DNA of 64,000 bases, taken from positions 62,001 through 126,000 of the forward strand of contig NZ_JAJLPA010000003.1 in NCBI RefSeq assembly GCF_025548555.1, written 5' to 3'. Shown piece by piece: positions 18,539 to 27,009 of this stretch. Every line of letters starts with the position of its first letter. The stretch's first letter is position 1. Source of the DNA: Sphingomonas sp. A2-49. Its GTDB lineage: Bacteria; Pseudomonadota; Alphaproteobacteria; Sphingomonadales; Sphingomonadaceae. The notes beneath the pieces were generated by a model, which saw only the letters and a list, made by a program, of their open reading frames with translations, did not search any database and had not been told where the DNA came from. The translations under genes and the position numbers were made by a program.

Positions 18539-18911
18539 GTCAAACGCCCGCCCGGGCAGCGTGACAGGTCGCCGAGCCGTGCGGGCGCATGCCGCTGAAC
18601 TGCGCGCCTGTGTCGGACATCGGACTCTCCGCTACGATTGGGTGCGCCATCACGCTACGATCGGATTGTTGCAGCAATTTTGCAACCGGCCGCGTTGGAC
18701 TGCACGTTCGGCGATGGCCGATCGCCCGGGTTGGCACGACGGGAGCAGCGGGGGGAGACCCGAAAACCGCCGTGCCGCGACCGAGATGGGGCGAGCGGGC
18801 GCCGCTTGCAATATGTTTTCCATCAGGGACTTGAGGCACTGTGCCGTGCCGGCACGGATGATCGCTGGCGACCGGTTCGACGGGATGCTCTCATCCTGTC
18901 CGCGGCGATGA
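18539..18911. other. Intergenic region with no recognised gene
   Basis: This stretch between the candidate membrane microprotein and tRNA-Arg shows no gene with a credible start or codon pattern. An AT-richer part near 18656-18690 (GATCGGATTGTTGCAGCAAT) could hold promoter sequence for the minus-strand microprotein, but no box is clear. Confidence 0.4.
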
Positions 18912-18988
18912 TGGTGACCCCGGCGCGATTCGAACGCGCGACCTACAGATTAGGAATCTGGCGCTCTATCCTGCTGAGCTACGGGGCC
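18912..18988 (-). tRNA. tRNA-Arg (CCU)
   Basis: On the minus strand the cloverleaf starts at 18988 with the acceptor GGCCCCG, pairing with CGGGGTC. The D stem is GCTC/GAGC, the anticodon loop TTCCTAA gives CCU, and the T arm is GCGCG-TTCGAAT-CGCGC. The 3' CCA is encoded (18912-18914). This tRNA reads the AGG codon, rare in such GC-rich genomes. Confidence 0.95.
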
Positions 18989-19040
18989 ACTGCCCGCGGT
19001 GATATCGCCGGTGCCCCGCCGGGTCCAGCCTCGCCGCGGG

Positions 19041-19472
19041 TCAGTTGGCCTTTTCCGGCGGCACCACGGGCAGCGGCAGGGGCGCGACCGGCACCCCCTC
19101 CGCCACCAGCGCCTGCGCATCGGCGATGCTCGCCCGGCCGTGGATAGGGCGGCTGTCCTCCTCGCCCTGATGCATCGCGCGGGCGCGCTCCGCAAAGGCA
19201 CTGCCGACCCATTGCGACCCCGCCAGGGCCTTCGACTGCATGTCGGCGAGCCGGCGCAACGCTTGTTTTATCGCGGCGGGCGGCGGCGGATCGTCGCGGC
19301 GGTTGCCCTTGCCGCTGAGGCTGGGCGCCATCACCGCCTTGCCCACCCGTACGTCGCCGCAGAGCGGGCACGCGACCTGCCCCGCCGCGGCCTGCTCGTC
19401 ATAGGCGCGACTCGACCCGAACCACGCCTCGAACACATGGCCGGCCTCGCACCGCAGGTCGAACACGATCAC
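19041..19472 (-). CDS. DUF1178 family protein
   Basis: The 143-residue protein has a GTG start at 19472 (VIVFDLRCEAGHVFEAWF); its GTGA overlaps the stop of the nitrilase gene. A pair of Cys sites, RCEAGH and ACPLCGD, looks like a small zinc ribbon at the N-terminus. The remainder is a charged helical region. This matches DUF1178, a widespread alphaproteobacterial family of unknown function. The coupling to a nitrilase-superfamily enzyme is a repeated context in related genomes (from memory). Confidence 0.88.
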   Translation of the reverse strand: MIVFDLRCEAGHVFEAWFGSSRAYDEQAAAGQVACPLCGDVRVGKAVMAPSLSGKGNRRDDPPPPAAIKQALRRLADMQSKALAGSQWVGSAFAERARAMHQGEEDSRPIHGRASIADAQALVAEGVPVAPLPLPVVPPEKAN

Positions 19473-20290
19473 GCGCGCAGGACCGGCGGGATCGGCCGTC
19501 GGTGCGCCAGCGTCGGGATTCGCGCGCGCACATCCGCGACGCGGGCCGGGTCGATCTCCGCAAAGCCGAGCCCCCTCGCCTGCCCCATGTCGAGCAGCAC
19601 GTCGCCCCACGGATCGACCACCAGCGAATGGCCATAGGTCGTGCGCCCGTCGGCATGCGATCCCGCCTGCGCTGCCGCCACGACGAAACAGCCCGTCTCG
19701 ATCGCCCGCGCCCGCATCAGCGCGTGCCAGTGCGCCGCGCCGGTCGGGTGGGTGAACGCCGCCGGGATCGCGAGGACGCTCGCCCCCGCTTCCGCCAGCG
19801 CCGCGAACAATGCCGGAAAGCGCAGGTCGTAGCAGATCGCCAGCCCGAGCGGGCCGATCGGCGTCTCGACGACCGTCGCCGTCTCGCCGGGCGCATAGGC
19901 CGCGCTCTCGCGCCAGCTCTCGCCATTGGGCAGGTCCACGTCGAACAGGTGGAGCTTGTCGTAGCGCGCCCGGATCGCGCCCGCCGGATCGATGACGAAG
20001 CCACGATTGGCCAGCCGGCCGTCCGGGCCACGCACCGCGAGCGATCCGACATGGACCCAGATCCCCGCCGCTGCCGCGGCATCGCGCACGGTGGCGAGCA
20101 CCGGGTCGTCAGGCTCGGCGTGAATCGATGCGGCGGCACGGGCGCGGTCGCGATCGAGCAGGCCCGCCATCTCCGGCACGAACAGCATCGTCGCGCCGTT
20201 CGCGGCGGCGGCGGTGATCCCGTGGCGCAGGTCCGCCGCATTGACCGCGGGATCGATCCCGCTCGTCATCTGGAGCAGCGCGATCCGCAC
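19469..20290 (-). CDS. Nitrilase-superfamily amidohydrolase (Nit-like)
   Basis: A GTG start at 20290 (VRIALLQMTSGIDP) gives 273 residues. The catalytic triad is visible: Glu in FVPEMAGLLD, Lys in RYDKLHLFDVDLPNG, and Cys in AICYDLRFPALF. The family cleaves carbon-nitrogen bonds, and this subgroup resembles Nit1/Nit2, which hydrolyse deaminated glutathione or omega-amides. The glutaredoxin gene 16 bases upstream supports a link to glutathione metabolism, but that is inference. It overlaps the DUF1178 start by 4 bases. Confidence 0.88.
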   Translation of the reverse strand: MRIALLQMTSGIDPAVNAADLRHGITAAAANGATMLFVPEMAGLLDRDRARAAASIHAEPDDPVLATVRDAAAAAGIWVHVGSLAVRGPDGRLANRGFVIDPAGAIRARYDKLHLFDVDLPNGESWRESAAYAPGETATVVETPIGPLGLAICYDLRFPALFAALAEAGASVLAIPAAFTHPTGAAHWHALMRARAIETGCFVVAAAQAGSHADGRTTYGHSLVVDPWGDVLLDMGQARGLGFAEIDPARVADVRARIPTLAHRRPIPPVLRA

Positions 20291-20306
20291 GCCCGCGACC
20301 GCCGGA

Positions 20307-20564
20307 TCAGCCGGCCAGCAGCGGATCGAGCCCGCCACGCGCGTCGAGCGCGGCGAGATCGTCCGAACCGCCGATATGCCGGCCGTCGATGAACACCTGC
20401 GGCACCGTCGTACGGCCATTGGCGCGCTGGATCATCTCCTGCCGCTGCGGTCCGCCCATGGTGATGTCGTGTTCCTCCGCCTCGACGCCCTTGGCGGCGA
20501 GCAATCGCATCGCGCGCGAGCAATAGGGGCAGAACGCCTTCGTGTAGATTTCGACCTTTGCCAT
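20307..20564 (-). CDS. grxC: Glutaredoxin GrxC
   Basis: This 85-residue dithiol glutaredoxin has the active site FCPYCSRA near residue 11. The glutathione-binding TVPQVFIDGRHIGGSDD is typical of Grx3 proteins. It uses glutathione to reduce protein disulfides. It is followed by the nitrilase and DUF1178 genes on the same strand and preceded by comF, 31 bases away. Confidence 0.95.
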   Translation of the reverse strand: MAKVEIYTKAFCPYCSRAMRLLAAKGVEAEEHDITMGGPQRQEMIQRANGRTTVPQVFIDGRHIGGSDDLAALDARGGLDPLLAG

Positions 20565-20595
20565 GCCCCCGACGTGTGGTGTGCGACCGGTGATG

Positions 20596-21399
20596 TCAAT
20601 CCGCCGGCACGTCCGCGTCGTCCCCGCCGTCGTCGATCACGCGGGCCCAGCACAGGATCGTCACCGACGCCGCGCCCGCCGCGCGCAACGCGCGCGTACA
20701 GGCCGCCGCGGTCGCGCCGCTCGCATGGACGTCGTCGACGAGGCCGATCGCCCTGCCCTGCACCCGCGCCGGCTCCGGCACCGCGAACGCGCCGGCAACC
20801 GCGCGCCGCCGGCCGGCGGTGCCCAGCCCGCGCAGCACATGCGTCGCACGATGCCGCACCAGTGCCAGCGGATCGTGCGGCACTCCGGTCAACCGGTGCA
20901 GCGCCGCAGCGATCAGCCCCGCCTGATTGTAGCCGCGCGACCACAGTCGCCAGCGATGCAGCGGCACCGGCACCAGCAGATCGAGCCCGGCCGGCATCAC
21001 CGGGACGATCCGTTCCGCCATCGTCGTCGCGATGCCGATCCGCCGGCCGTATTTCAGCTTCAGCGCCAGCTGCCGCGCGATCGGTCCATAGGCGACCGCG
21101 GCACGGATGCCGGCATGGCGCGGCGGATCGGCAAGGCACATCGCGCACCGGGCCTGCGCGCCGCGATCGTAATCGAACGGCAGGTTGCATCCCGCGCACC
21201 ACGGCGGCGCGAGCAGGCGCAGACGCCCCCAGCAGGCAGCGCAGAACCGGTGATCGTGCTGCACCGGCACTCCGCAGCCGGGACACCGCGGCGGCAGCGC
21301 CAGCGCGACGACGGAGCCGACCGCGCGCGCACCGATCGCCGCGATCCGCCCGACGCGCCCGTTGCCGGTGATTGCCCCCAGTGCGTCGATCGATGCCAT
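20596..21399 (-). CDS. comF: ComF-family phosphoribosyltransferase-like protein
   Basis: The 267-residue protein has an N-terminal double zinc ribbon (CPGCGVPV, FCAACWGRL, WCAGCNLPF, RCAMCLAD) and a C-terminal phosphoribosyltransferase fold. The PRPP loop is IGLVDDVHASGATAAAC. ComF proteins assist DNA uptake or recombination in some bacteria, but their biochemical role is uncertain. It is divergent from the methyltransferase gene. Confidence 0.9.
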   Translation of the reverse strand: MASIDALGAITGNGRVGRIAAIGARAVGSVVALALPPRCPGCGVPVQHDHRFCAACWGRLRLLAPPWCAGCNLPFDYDRGAQARCAMCLADPPRHAGIRAAVAYGPIARQLALKLKYGRRIGIATTMAERIVPVMPAGLDLLVPVPLHRWRLWSRGYNQAGLIAAALHRLTGVPHDPLALVRHRATHVLRGLGTAGRRRAVAGAFAVPEPARVQGRAIGLVDDVHASGATAAACTRALRAAGAASVTILCWARVIDDGGDDADVPAD

Positions 21400-21440
21400 C
21401 CGCGCTTGTCGCCCGGCGCGGCAAGGCGCACAAGCCGGCC

Positions 21441-22289
21441 GTGACCACAGCAGACCGTCCCGCCGACATCTTCGATCGTACGGCCCGCCGCCGTCGCCGC
21501 GACCGGGCGGCGCAGGGCGGCTATCCCGCTCATGCCTTCCTGCGCGACGTCATGGTCGAGGGGCTGATGGAGCGGCTCGACGCGGTGAAGCGCGACTTCG
21601 CCGACGTGCTCGACATCGGCACCCCCGATACGCAGATCGCCGTGCCGCACGCACGGATCGCGCGCTTCGATCCGGGACTGCGGTTCGCGCGCGCCGCGGG
21701 CGGCGTCCAGGGCGACGAGGACCGCCTGCCCTTTGCCGACGCCTGTTTCGATGCGGTGCTGAGCGCGGGCCTGCTCGACCAGGTCAATGATCTGCCGGGC
21801 GCGCTGGCCTTGATCCGGCGCACGCTGCGTCCCGACGGCCTGTTCCTCGGCGCGTTCCTCGGCGGCGGCAGCCTGCCCGCGCTCCGCGCGGCGCTGCGGG
21901 TGGCGGAGGGCGACCGGCCGGCCGCGCGGCTGCACCCGCAGATCGACGTCCGCTCGGCCGGCGACCTGCTCGTGCGCGCCGGCTTCGCGCTGCCCGTCGC
22001 GGATGTCGAGACGCTCGACGTGCGCTATGCCGATTTCGGGCGCCTGCTCGACGACCTGCGCGGCATGGCGGCGGGCAATATCCTGACGCAGCGCACGATG
22101 ATGACGCGCGAAACGCTGTCGCGCGCCGCGGCGGCCTTTGCCGCAGCGGCCGGCCCCGACGGGCGCACGACGGAACGGTTCGCCATCGTGTTCGTCACCG
22201 GTTGGGCGCCCGATCCCTCGCAGCCCAAACCGGCGCGGCGTGGCAGTGCGGTCGCATCGATGGCCGCGGCGCTGAAGCCACCCGCGTAA
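21441..22289 (+). CDS. Class I SAM-dependent methyltransferase, NDUFAF5/BioC-like
   Basis: The GTG at 21441 (VTTADRPADIFDRTARRRRR) gives 282 residues; an ATG at 21393 is possible but would overlap the comF start. The N-terminal DIFDRTARRRRRDRA is characteristic of the NDUFAF5-like group. The SAM-binding part reads DVLDIGTPDTQIA, with LPFADACFDAVLSAG as the post-motif region. In mitochondria the homologue helps complex I assembly by modifying an Arg, so a similar role is possible. Motif I lacks the usual GCG glycines. Confidence 0.8.
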   Translation: MTTADRPADIFDRTARRRRRDRAAQGGYPAHAFLRDVMVEGLMERLDAVKRDFADVLDIGTPDTQIAVPHARIARFDPGLRFARAAGGVQGDEDRLPFADACFDAVLSAGLLDQVNDLPGALALIRRTLRPDGLFLGAFLGGGSLPALRAALRVAEGDRPAARLHPQIDVRSAGDLLVRAGFALPVADVETLDVRYADFGRLLDDLRGMAAGNILTQRTMMTRETLSRAAAAFAAAAGPDGRTTERFAIVFVTGWAPDPSQPKPARRGSAVASMAAALKPPA

Positions 22290-22303
22290 GGGGCGGCGGC
22301 GCG

Positions 22304-22693
22304 CTACTGGAGCAGGCCGCCTTCGGCGTCGCGCGCCAGGATCCGGCCCATCGCCTCGAACAATGCATCCATCGCGACCGGCTTGAACAAGACGTCGTCC
22401 GCCCCCGCCGCCATGCAGCGTTCGCGCAGGTCGAGCGCGGTATCGGCGGTAATGACGATGATCGGCACGTTCGCCTTGCTGTCGCTGCGCGTGCGGATGT
22501 GTTCGATCGCGGTGATGCCGTCCATGCCGGGCATGCGCAGGTCGATCAGCAGCATGTCGAAATCGTTCGTGTCGAGCGCCGCCAGTCCCAGTTCCGCGCT
22601 CTCCGCCTCCGCCATATTCGCCCCGGCAACGTCGAGCATGTCCCGTACGACGCGCCGGTTCATCCGGTCGTCCTCGATGAACAGCACGTTCAT
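22304..22693 (-). CDS. Stand-alone response regulator receiver
   Basis: The 129-residue protein is a single receiver domain without output domain. The acidic pair is EDD at residues 7-9, the phosphoacceptor is Asp51 (LLIDLRMPGMDG), the switch Thr is Thr82, and the conserved Lys is Lys104 (LFKPV). It is downstream of the sensor kinase by 57 bases on the same strand and is the likely phosphorylation partner of that kinase. It could act as a phosphorelay shuttle or by protein contact. Confidence 0.95.
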   Translation of the reverse strand: MNVLFIEDDRMNRRVVRDMLDVAGANMAEAESAELGLAALDTNDFDMLLIDLRMPGMDGITAIEHIRTRSDSKANVPIIVITADTALDLRERCMAAGADDVLFKPVAMDALFEAMGRILARDAEGGLLQ

Positions 22694-22750
22694 CGCCTGG
22701 ACATCGACACGGTGGGAGGTTTCGGCGTCAGCATGACTCCCGTCTACGCT

Positions 22751-25192
22751 TCATGCCGCCTGCGACACAAGCGCTGGCGCGCACGGCGGATACAGGGTTG
22801 CGACCAATGACGCACCGGTGACGGGCTTGATAACGTTGACCAATCCGCCATGGCTGCGATCGACGTGGTCGGCGTCGGTGCCCGCCGGCCACAGGACGAC
22901 GACCGCGACGCCCTGCCCGGCGGCCCGCGCCAGCCACGCATCCTCTCCGATCGCCGCCTGCGCCGCGACGGCCAGCGCGCCGTCGACCAGCAGGCGCGCG
23001 ACCCCGCCTTCGCCGAGGCGCGCGACCGCTTCGTCGCGGGTCGACGCCAGCACGATCGTCGGCGCGTGCGGCGCCATCAGCGTCTTGAGCATGTTGCGCG
23101 TGATCGGATTGCGATCGACGATCAGCAGCGCATCGTCGTCGACGCGCGCCGCCACCGGTTCGGCCGCCGCCGCGGCATGGACGAGCGGCAGGTCGACCGT
23201 GAAGCACGACCCCTCGCCGTCGCGACTCGCCACCTGCACGTCGCCACCCATCGCGCGCGCGAGGTTGCGGCAGATCGCCAGGCCGAGGCCGGTCCCGCCG
23301 AAGCGCCGCGTCGTGCTGGTGTCCGCCTGGCGGAAGGATTCGAAAATCGTCTCGCGCGCGTCCGCGGCGATGCCGACGCCGGTGTCGGCGATGGTGATCC
23401 GCAGGCGATCTTCGGCGACCGTGCCCGCCGTCAGCGTCACGCTGCCGCTGGCGGTGAACTTCAGCGCGTTGGACATCAGGTTGAAGACGATCTGGCGCAG
23501 CCGGGCGGCATCGGCGACGATCATGCCGGGACACGCATCGAGGTCGCGCGCGAACGCCAGCCCCTTCGCCTGCGCCTGATCCTCCCACAGCCGCGTCGAT
23601 TCGGCCAGCATCGCCTTCAGGTCGAACGGCGCATGCTCGATCGTCAGGTTGCCCGCTTCCATCTTGGCGACGTCGAGGATGTCGTCCACCAGCGCGCGCA
23701 TCGTCACGCCGGCGCTGTGGACGACGGACAGGCGGTCGCGCGTCGCGCCGCCGATCGCGCGGTCGGCCAGCATCACCTGCGTCATCCCCAGGATGCCGTT
23801 CAGCGGCGTGCGGATTTCATGGCTGGTGGTCGCGAGGAATTCGGTCTTGGCGGCAAGCGCCTTGCCCAGCGCGGCGTTGGTCACGGCGAGGTCGGCGTTG
23901 GCGTCGCGCACCTCGTTTCGGCTGCGGCGGATGGTGACGAGGCCGACGGCCAGCATCCCCACGAGGATCGCGGCGGCGCCTGCCGCGCCCAGGAAGACGT
24001 TGCGCTGCGTCCGGGTGCGCGCCTGTTCGTACGCGACGTTGCGCCGGGCCTCGTCGCGCTGGAGGTTGGCGATCTTCAATTCCTGGTTCGCGAAGTCGAA
24101 CCGCGCCGCCATCAGCGCCGCATTCTTCGATCGCGCCAGCGCGGTCGCCTCGTCGTCGAGCCGCTTCAGCGCCACCAGATGTTGCAGCGCCAGGTCGTGT
24201 TCCCCCGTCGCGCGGTAGATCGTGTAGGCGGTGCGATGCGCGGGCCGGTCCATCAGCGTCGTGCGCGACATGTCCTCGTCGCGGAACCGTTCCGAGATGA
24301 GCGCGCGCGCCCGCGACAGGTCGTGCCGCTGGAACGCCGCCTGCGCGCCGAGCGCAACCAGCAACTTGCGATATTCCCCGCCCTCGCCGCCCCGCGCGAT
24401 CGTCAGCCCCTCCGCGATCGCGCGCTCCGCACCGGGCACGTCGCGATCGAGCAGTCGCGCCTCCGCGATGTTGCCGAGGACGAGGACGCGCAACAGCGGA
24501 CTGCCGATCCGCTCGGTCAGCGCCAGCGCCTCGCGAAACTGCGCCTCCGCGGCGTGATACCGGCCGAGGTCCTTTAGGGCGATCCCTCGACTGTTATAGA
24601 GCGTTAGCGCCAGCGTCGGATCCGACCTGTAGATCGCCAGCGCCTGTTCGAAATAGCGCAGCGCATTCGCGTGGTCGTTTGCCTCGCTGTACAACGAACC
24701 GATCGCCTGCAACGCCTTCGATTGGCTGCGCCCGTCCCCCAGTTGCTGGAAAATGGCATGTGCCCGCTGATAGTCGTCCAGCGCGTCGGCGACGCGCGCC
24801 TGTACGGTGTTGATCCAGCCGCTCGACAGCAGCGCGTCCGCCTGCAGTTTGGAACGCGGCGCAATCCGGTCCGTAATCTGCAATGTCGAATCGATAAGCG
24901 CCTTGGCCCGTTCGGTCTGGTTCAGCCGCATCCAGGCTTCGCCCTGTAGCCATATCGACGTCGCGTGCATCAGCGATCGCTCGTCCGATACGGTTTGCCG
25001 ATCCGCCAACTGCTGAGCGGCATACGCCTGATCGGCGGCAAGCCGCGGATCGCTCAGCATCGTCGCCCGCGCCTGCGCGACGAGATCGTCGAACTGCTGT
25101 CGTGAAATCGGCGTCGCGCCGGCGGTGCCGACACCGGCCAGCAGAATCAGCAGGTAAAGCGACAACCGCGCAAGGAGGTGCCCGCCGCGCAT
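22751..25192 (-). CDS. Sensor histidine kinase with TPR sensor and degenerate receiver
   Basis: The 813-residue protein has a signal peptide, a periplasmic TPR-like region (about 30-395), one transmembrane helix near 400-425, then HisKA with TTSHEIRTPLNG (His near 457) and an HATPase domain with NLMSNALKF and FGGTGLGLAI. The last 140 or so residues resemble a receiver (ALLIVDRNPITRNML, LLVDGAL, NVIKPV). They lack the full acidic pair and the usual DxxMP context, so this domain may not accept phosphate. It starts 3 bases after the EAL gene ends and precedes the lone receiver. Confidence 0.92.
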   Translation of the reverse strand: MRGGHLLARLSLYLLILLAGVGTAGATPISRQQFDDLVAQARATMLSDPRLAADQAYAAQQLADRQTVSDERSLMHATSIWLQGEAWMRLNQTERAKALIDSTLQITDRIAPRSKLQADALLSSGWINTVQARVADALDDYQRAHAIFQQLGDGRSQSKALQAIGSLYSEANDHANALRYFEQALAIYRSDPTLALTLYNSRGIALKDLGRYHAAEAQFREALALTERIGSPLLRVLVLGNIAEARLLDRDVPGAERAIAEGLTIARGGEGGEYRKLLVALGAQAAFQRHDLSRARALISERFRDEDMSRTTLMDRPAHRTAYTIYRATGEHDLALQHLVALKRLDDEATALARSKNAALMAARFDFANQELKIANLQRDEARRNVAYEQARTRTQRNVFLGAAGAAAILVGMLAVGLVTIRRSRNEVRDANADLAVTNAALGKALAAKTEFLATTSHEIRTPLNGILGMTQVMLADRAIGGATRDRLSVVHSAGVTMRALVDDILDVAKMEAGNLTIEHAPFDLKAMLAESTRLWEDQAQAKGLAFARDLDACPGMIVADAARLRQIVFNLMSNALKFTASGSVTLTAGTVAEDRLRITIADTGVGIAADARETIFESFRQADTSTTRRFGGTGLGLAICRNLARAMGGDVQVASRDGEGSCFTVDLPLVHAAAAAEPVAARVDDDALLIVDRNPITRNMLKTLMAPHAPTIVLASTRDEAVARLGEGGVARLLVDGALAVAAQAAIGEDAWLARAAGQGVAVVVLWPAGTDADHVDRSHGGLVNVIKPVTGASLVATLYPPCAPALVSQAA

Positions 25193-25195
25193 CGA

Positions 25196-26506
25196 TCAGG
25201 CCGTCTTGCGGGTCGTGCCGAACGTTCCGAAGGACGCCAGCGGGTCCGACGCCGGAAGGCGGTGCCGCCCGTCGTCCAAATATTGCACAAGGGCATCCAG
25301 AACGACGGGTCGGCTGATGAGATAACCCTGGACCATGTCGCATCCCATCACGGTCAGCAGTGCCAAAGCGGCGTTCGTCTCGACGCCCTCCGCAACGACC
25401 TCCATCTCGAGCGCATGGGCAAGGTCGATCGTCGAACGAACGATCAGAGGGTCGCGGTGCGAACTGGTCAGCTGTGTGACGAACAGCTTGTCGATTTTCA
25501 GTTCCCGTGCCGGCAGCTGCTTGAGATAGGCGAGCGACGACAGTCCGGCACCATAATCGTCGATTGCGATCGTAATCCCGAAGTCCGCGAAGGTCTGCAG
25601 ATTGGCGATCGCGCTGGCCGGATCGCGAATGACCGACGTTTCGGTGACCTCGAAGCCTAGACACGCATCGGCATCCGCAATCAGACTGCATGCTTCGCGC
25701 ACGAATGCGGCGTCGGCCAGCGACTGCCCGGAAATGTTGATGAACAGCCGCAGCTCGTGGCCCTTCGACGACAGATGCCGCTGATCCGCCATGGTTTTTC
25801 GGATCGCCCATAACGTCATCCGGTCGATTAGCTGATACTGTTCGGCGACCGGAATGAAATCGTTGGGCATGACGAGCCCGCGCGTCGGATGCTGCCAGCG
25901 GATCAGCGCCTCGGCACTCGTTATCTCTTGCCGACGGACGTGTACTTTCGGCTGATAGTGCAACACGAGTTCGTCGCGCTCGATCGCCGCATCCAATTCG
26001 CGGGCCAGCTCACTGGCCTCTATCCCGGATCGGATCGCGGCGGGATGCGGGATGACCCGGCCTGCGCGCGCGGCCGCCAGCGCCGCTTCGGCCTCTTCGA
26101 CCAGCGCCACCTCGTCGAATGGCGAGGCACACGTCGCCGCGCCGCCAAAGCTGAGCGATATCGCGACCGACTCGCCATCTATCGACAGCCCCCGGACGCA
26201 GGCGCGGTCGATCGCGGCCGAACATATGCCGATCGCGTCCGGCGCCCGGTCGTCGAAGGAACAGCCGACCTGCCCGGCGCCGACCACGGTCACGGTCGCC
26301 GAGGGCATCACGTCCCGCGCAATGTGGGCCAGCGCGTCGGCGATGCGGTCCGCACCCGCGCACCCCAGGCGTCGGCGCAACTCGACGAAATTCGCGACCT
26401 CGACCAGAAGGTGACAACGGTAGGGCCGGCATGAACCCGCAGGGCTGTCGCCGCTGCGCCCAGCTACGGTCGATTCCACGTCATCCGGGCGAGGCACTAA
26501 CGTCAT
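25196..26506 (-). CDS. EAL-domain cyclic-di-GMP phosphodiesterase
   Basis: The 436-residue protein has an EAL domain with the catalytic set intact: SAEALIRW (near residue 198), LFINISGQSL, VTETSVI, IAIDDYGAGLSSL, LKIDKLFV and VVAEGVETN. It should hydrolyse c-di-GMP. The N-terminal 170 residues resemble a GGDEF fold (CHLLVEVANFVELRRRLG) but contain no GG(D/E)EF motif, so they are probably regulatory. It is first in a three-gene run with the sensor kinase and receiver. Confidence 0.93.
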   Translation of the reverse strand: MTLVPRPDDVESTVAGRSGDSPAGSCRPYRCHLLVEVANFVELRRRLGCAGADRIADALAHIARDVMPSATVTVVGAGQVGCSFDDRAPDAIGICSAAIDRACVRGLSIDGESVAISLSFGGAATCASPFDEVALVEEAEAALAAARAGRVIPHPAAIRSGIEASELARELDAAIERDELVLHYQPKVHVRRQEITSAEALIRWQHPTRGLVMPNDFIPVAEQYQLIDRMTLWAIRKTMADQRHLSSKGHELRLFINISGQSLADAAFVREACSLIADADACLGFEVTETSVIRDPASAIANLQTFADFGITIAIDDYGAGLSSLAYLKQLPARELKIDKLFVTQLTSSHRDPLIVRSTIDLAHALEMEVVAEGVETNAALALLTVMGCDMVQGYLISRPVVLDALVQYLDDGRHRLPASDPLASFGTFGTTRKTA

Positions 26507-27009
26507 TACCCTCCCCGCCTAGCCGTCAGGGTTGAAAATTGCGTTAATCCTAACCCGACGTCGATCCGGTGTTTCTCCGGTTGAGAATTCCTGAATTTCC
26601 GGTTAACGTTACCGTGCATCCTTGAGGTGCCAAAACAAGGGAGACTGGCATGTTCGCATTCTTCGTAGAATTCCTGGTGTCGCTCAGCGTCCACATTCCG
26701 CCCTGGTAAGTGGCGTTCGCGGCTCGGAATCGCTTATTCACGTCAACATGGTTGACTGAGTAGCATTCCGGGCCAATTTTCGGTCGCGCCAGCGGCCGAT
26801 ATTCAGCGAAACCATTCGCTCGTACTTGTCACGTGTGTGATGACCCTGCGCCCGAAAACTAAGTTCCTGCGGGTGTAATACCTGTGGTCGAGCGGCGCCA
26901 GCGGGCCCAGTTCCACCCTCGATTGCGCCAGTTGACTCCGGGCTGCCACAATAGCGCAGCGGCGGTTTCGACTGCTAACGCGTGCGCATCATTCGACATC
27001 GTGCCAGTT
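26507..27009. other. Intergenic region holding one micro-ORF
   Basis: The 503 bases between the EAL gene and the monooxygenase gene are more AT-rich than the genes around them. They contain a 19-codon ORF on the plus strand (26650-26709). TTAA words near 26545 and 26604 recall CtrA half-sites, but spacing is not diagnostic. Nothing else gene-like is seen. Confidence 0.5.
26650..26709 (+). CDS. Candidate 19-residue micro-ORF
   Basis: The ORF encodes MFAFFVEFLVSLSVHIPPW and is preceded by a strong ribosome-binding site, AAGGGAG, 8 bases before the ATG. The first 14 residues are hydrophobic enough for a short membrane helix. It could be a membrane micropeptide or a leader peptide, but the nearest downstream gene is on the other strand, so it would be free-standing. 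The ribosome-binding site is the main support. Confidence 0.4.
   Translation: MFAFFVEFLVSLSVHIPPW

Noticed and set aside
18540..18839. 99-codon minus-strand ORF before tRNA-Arg
   Set aside because: It shows no domain, no ribosome-binding site and a composition like non-coding sequence.
18912..18988. tRNA-Arg(CCU) as an integration site of a mobile element
   Set aside because: No integrase and no repeated tRNA 3' fragment were seen on either side in the window.
26506..26694. 62-codon minus-strand ORF overlapping the micro-ORF
   Set aside because: It has no ribosome-binding site, and its end overlaps the EAL start codon.
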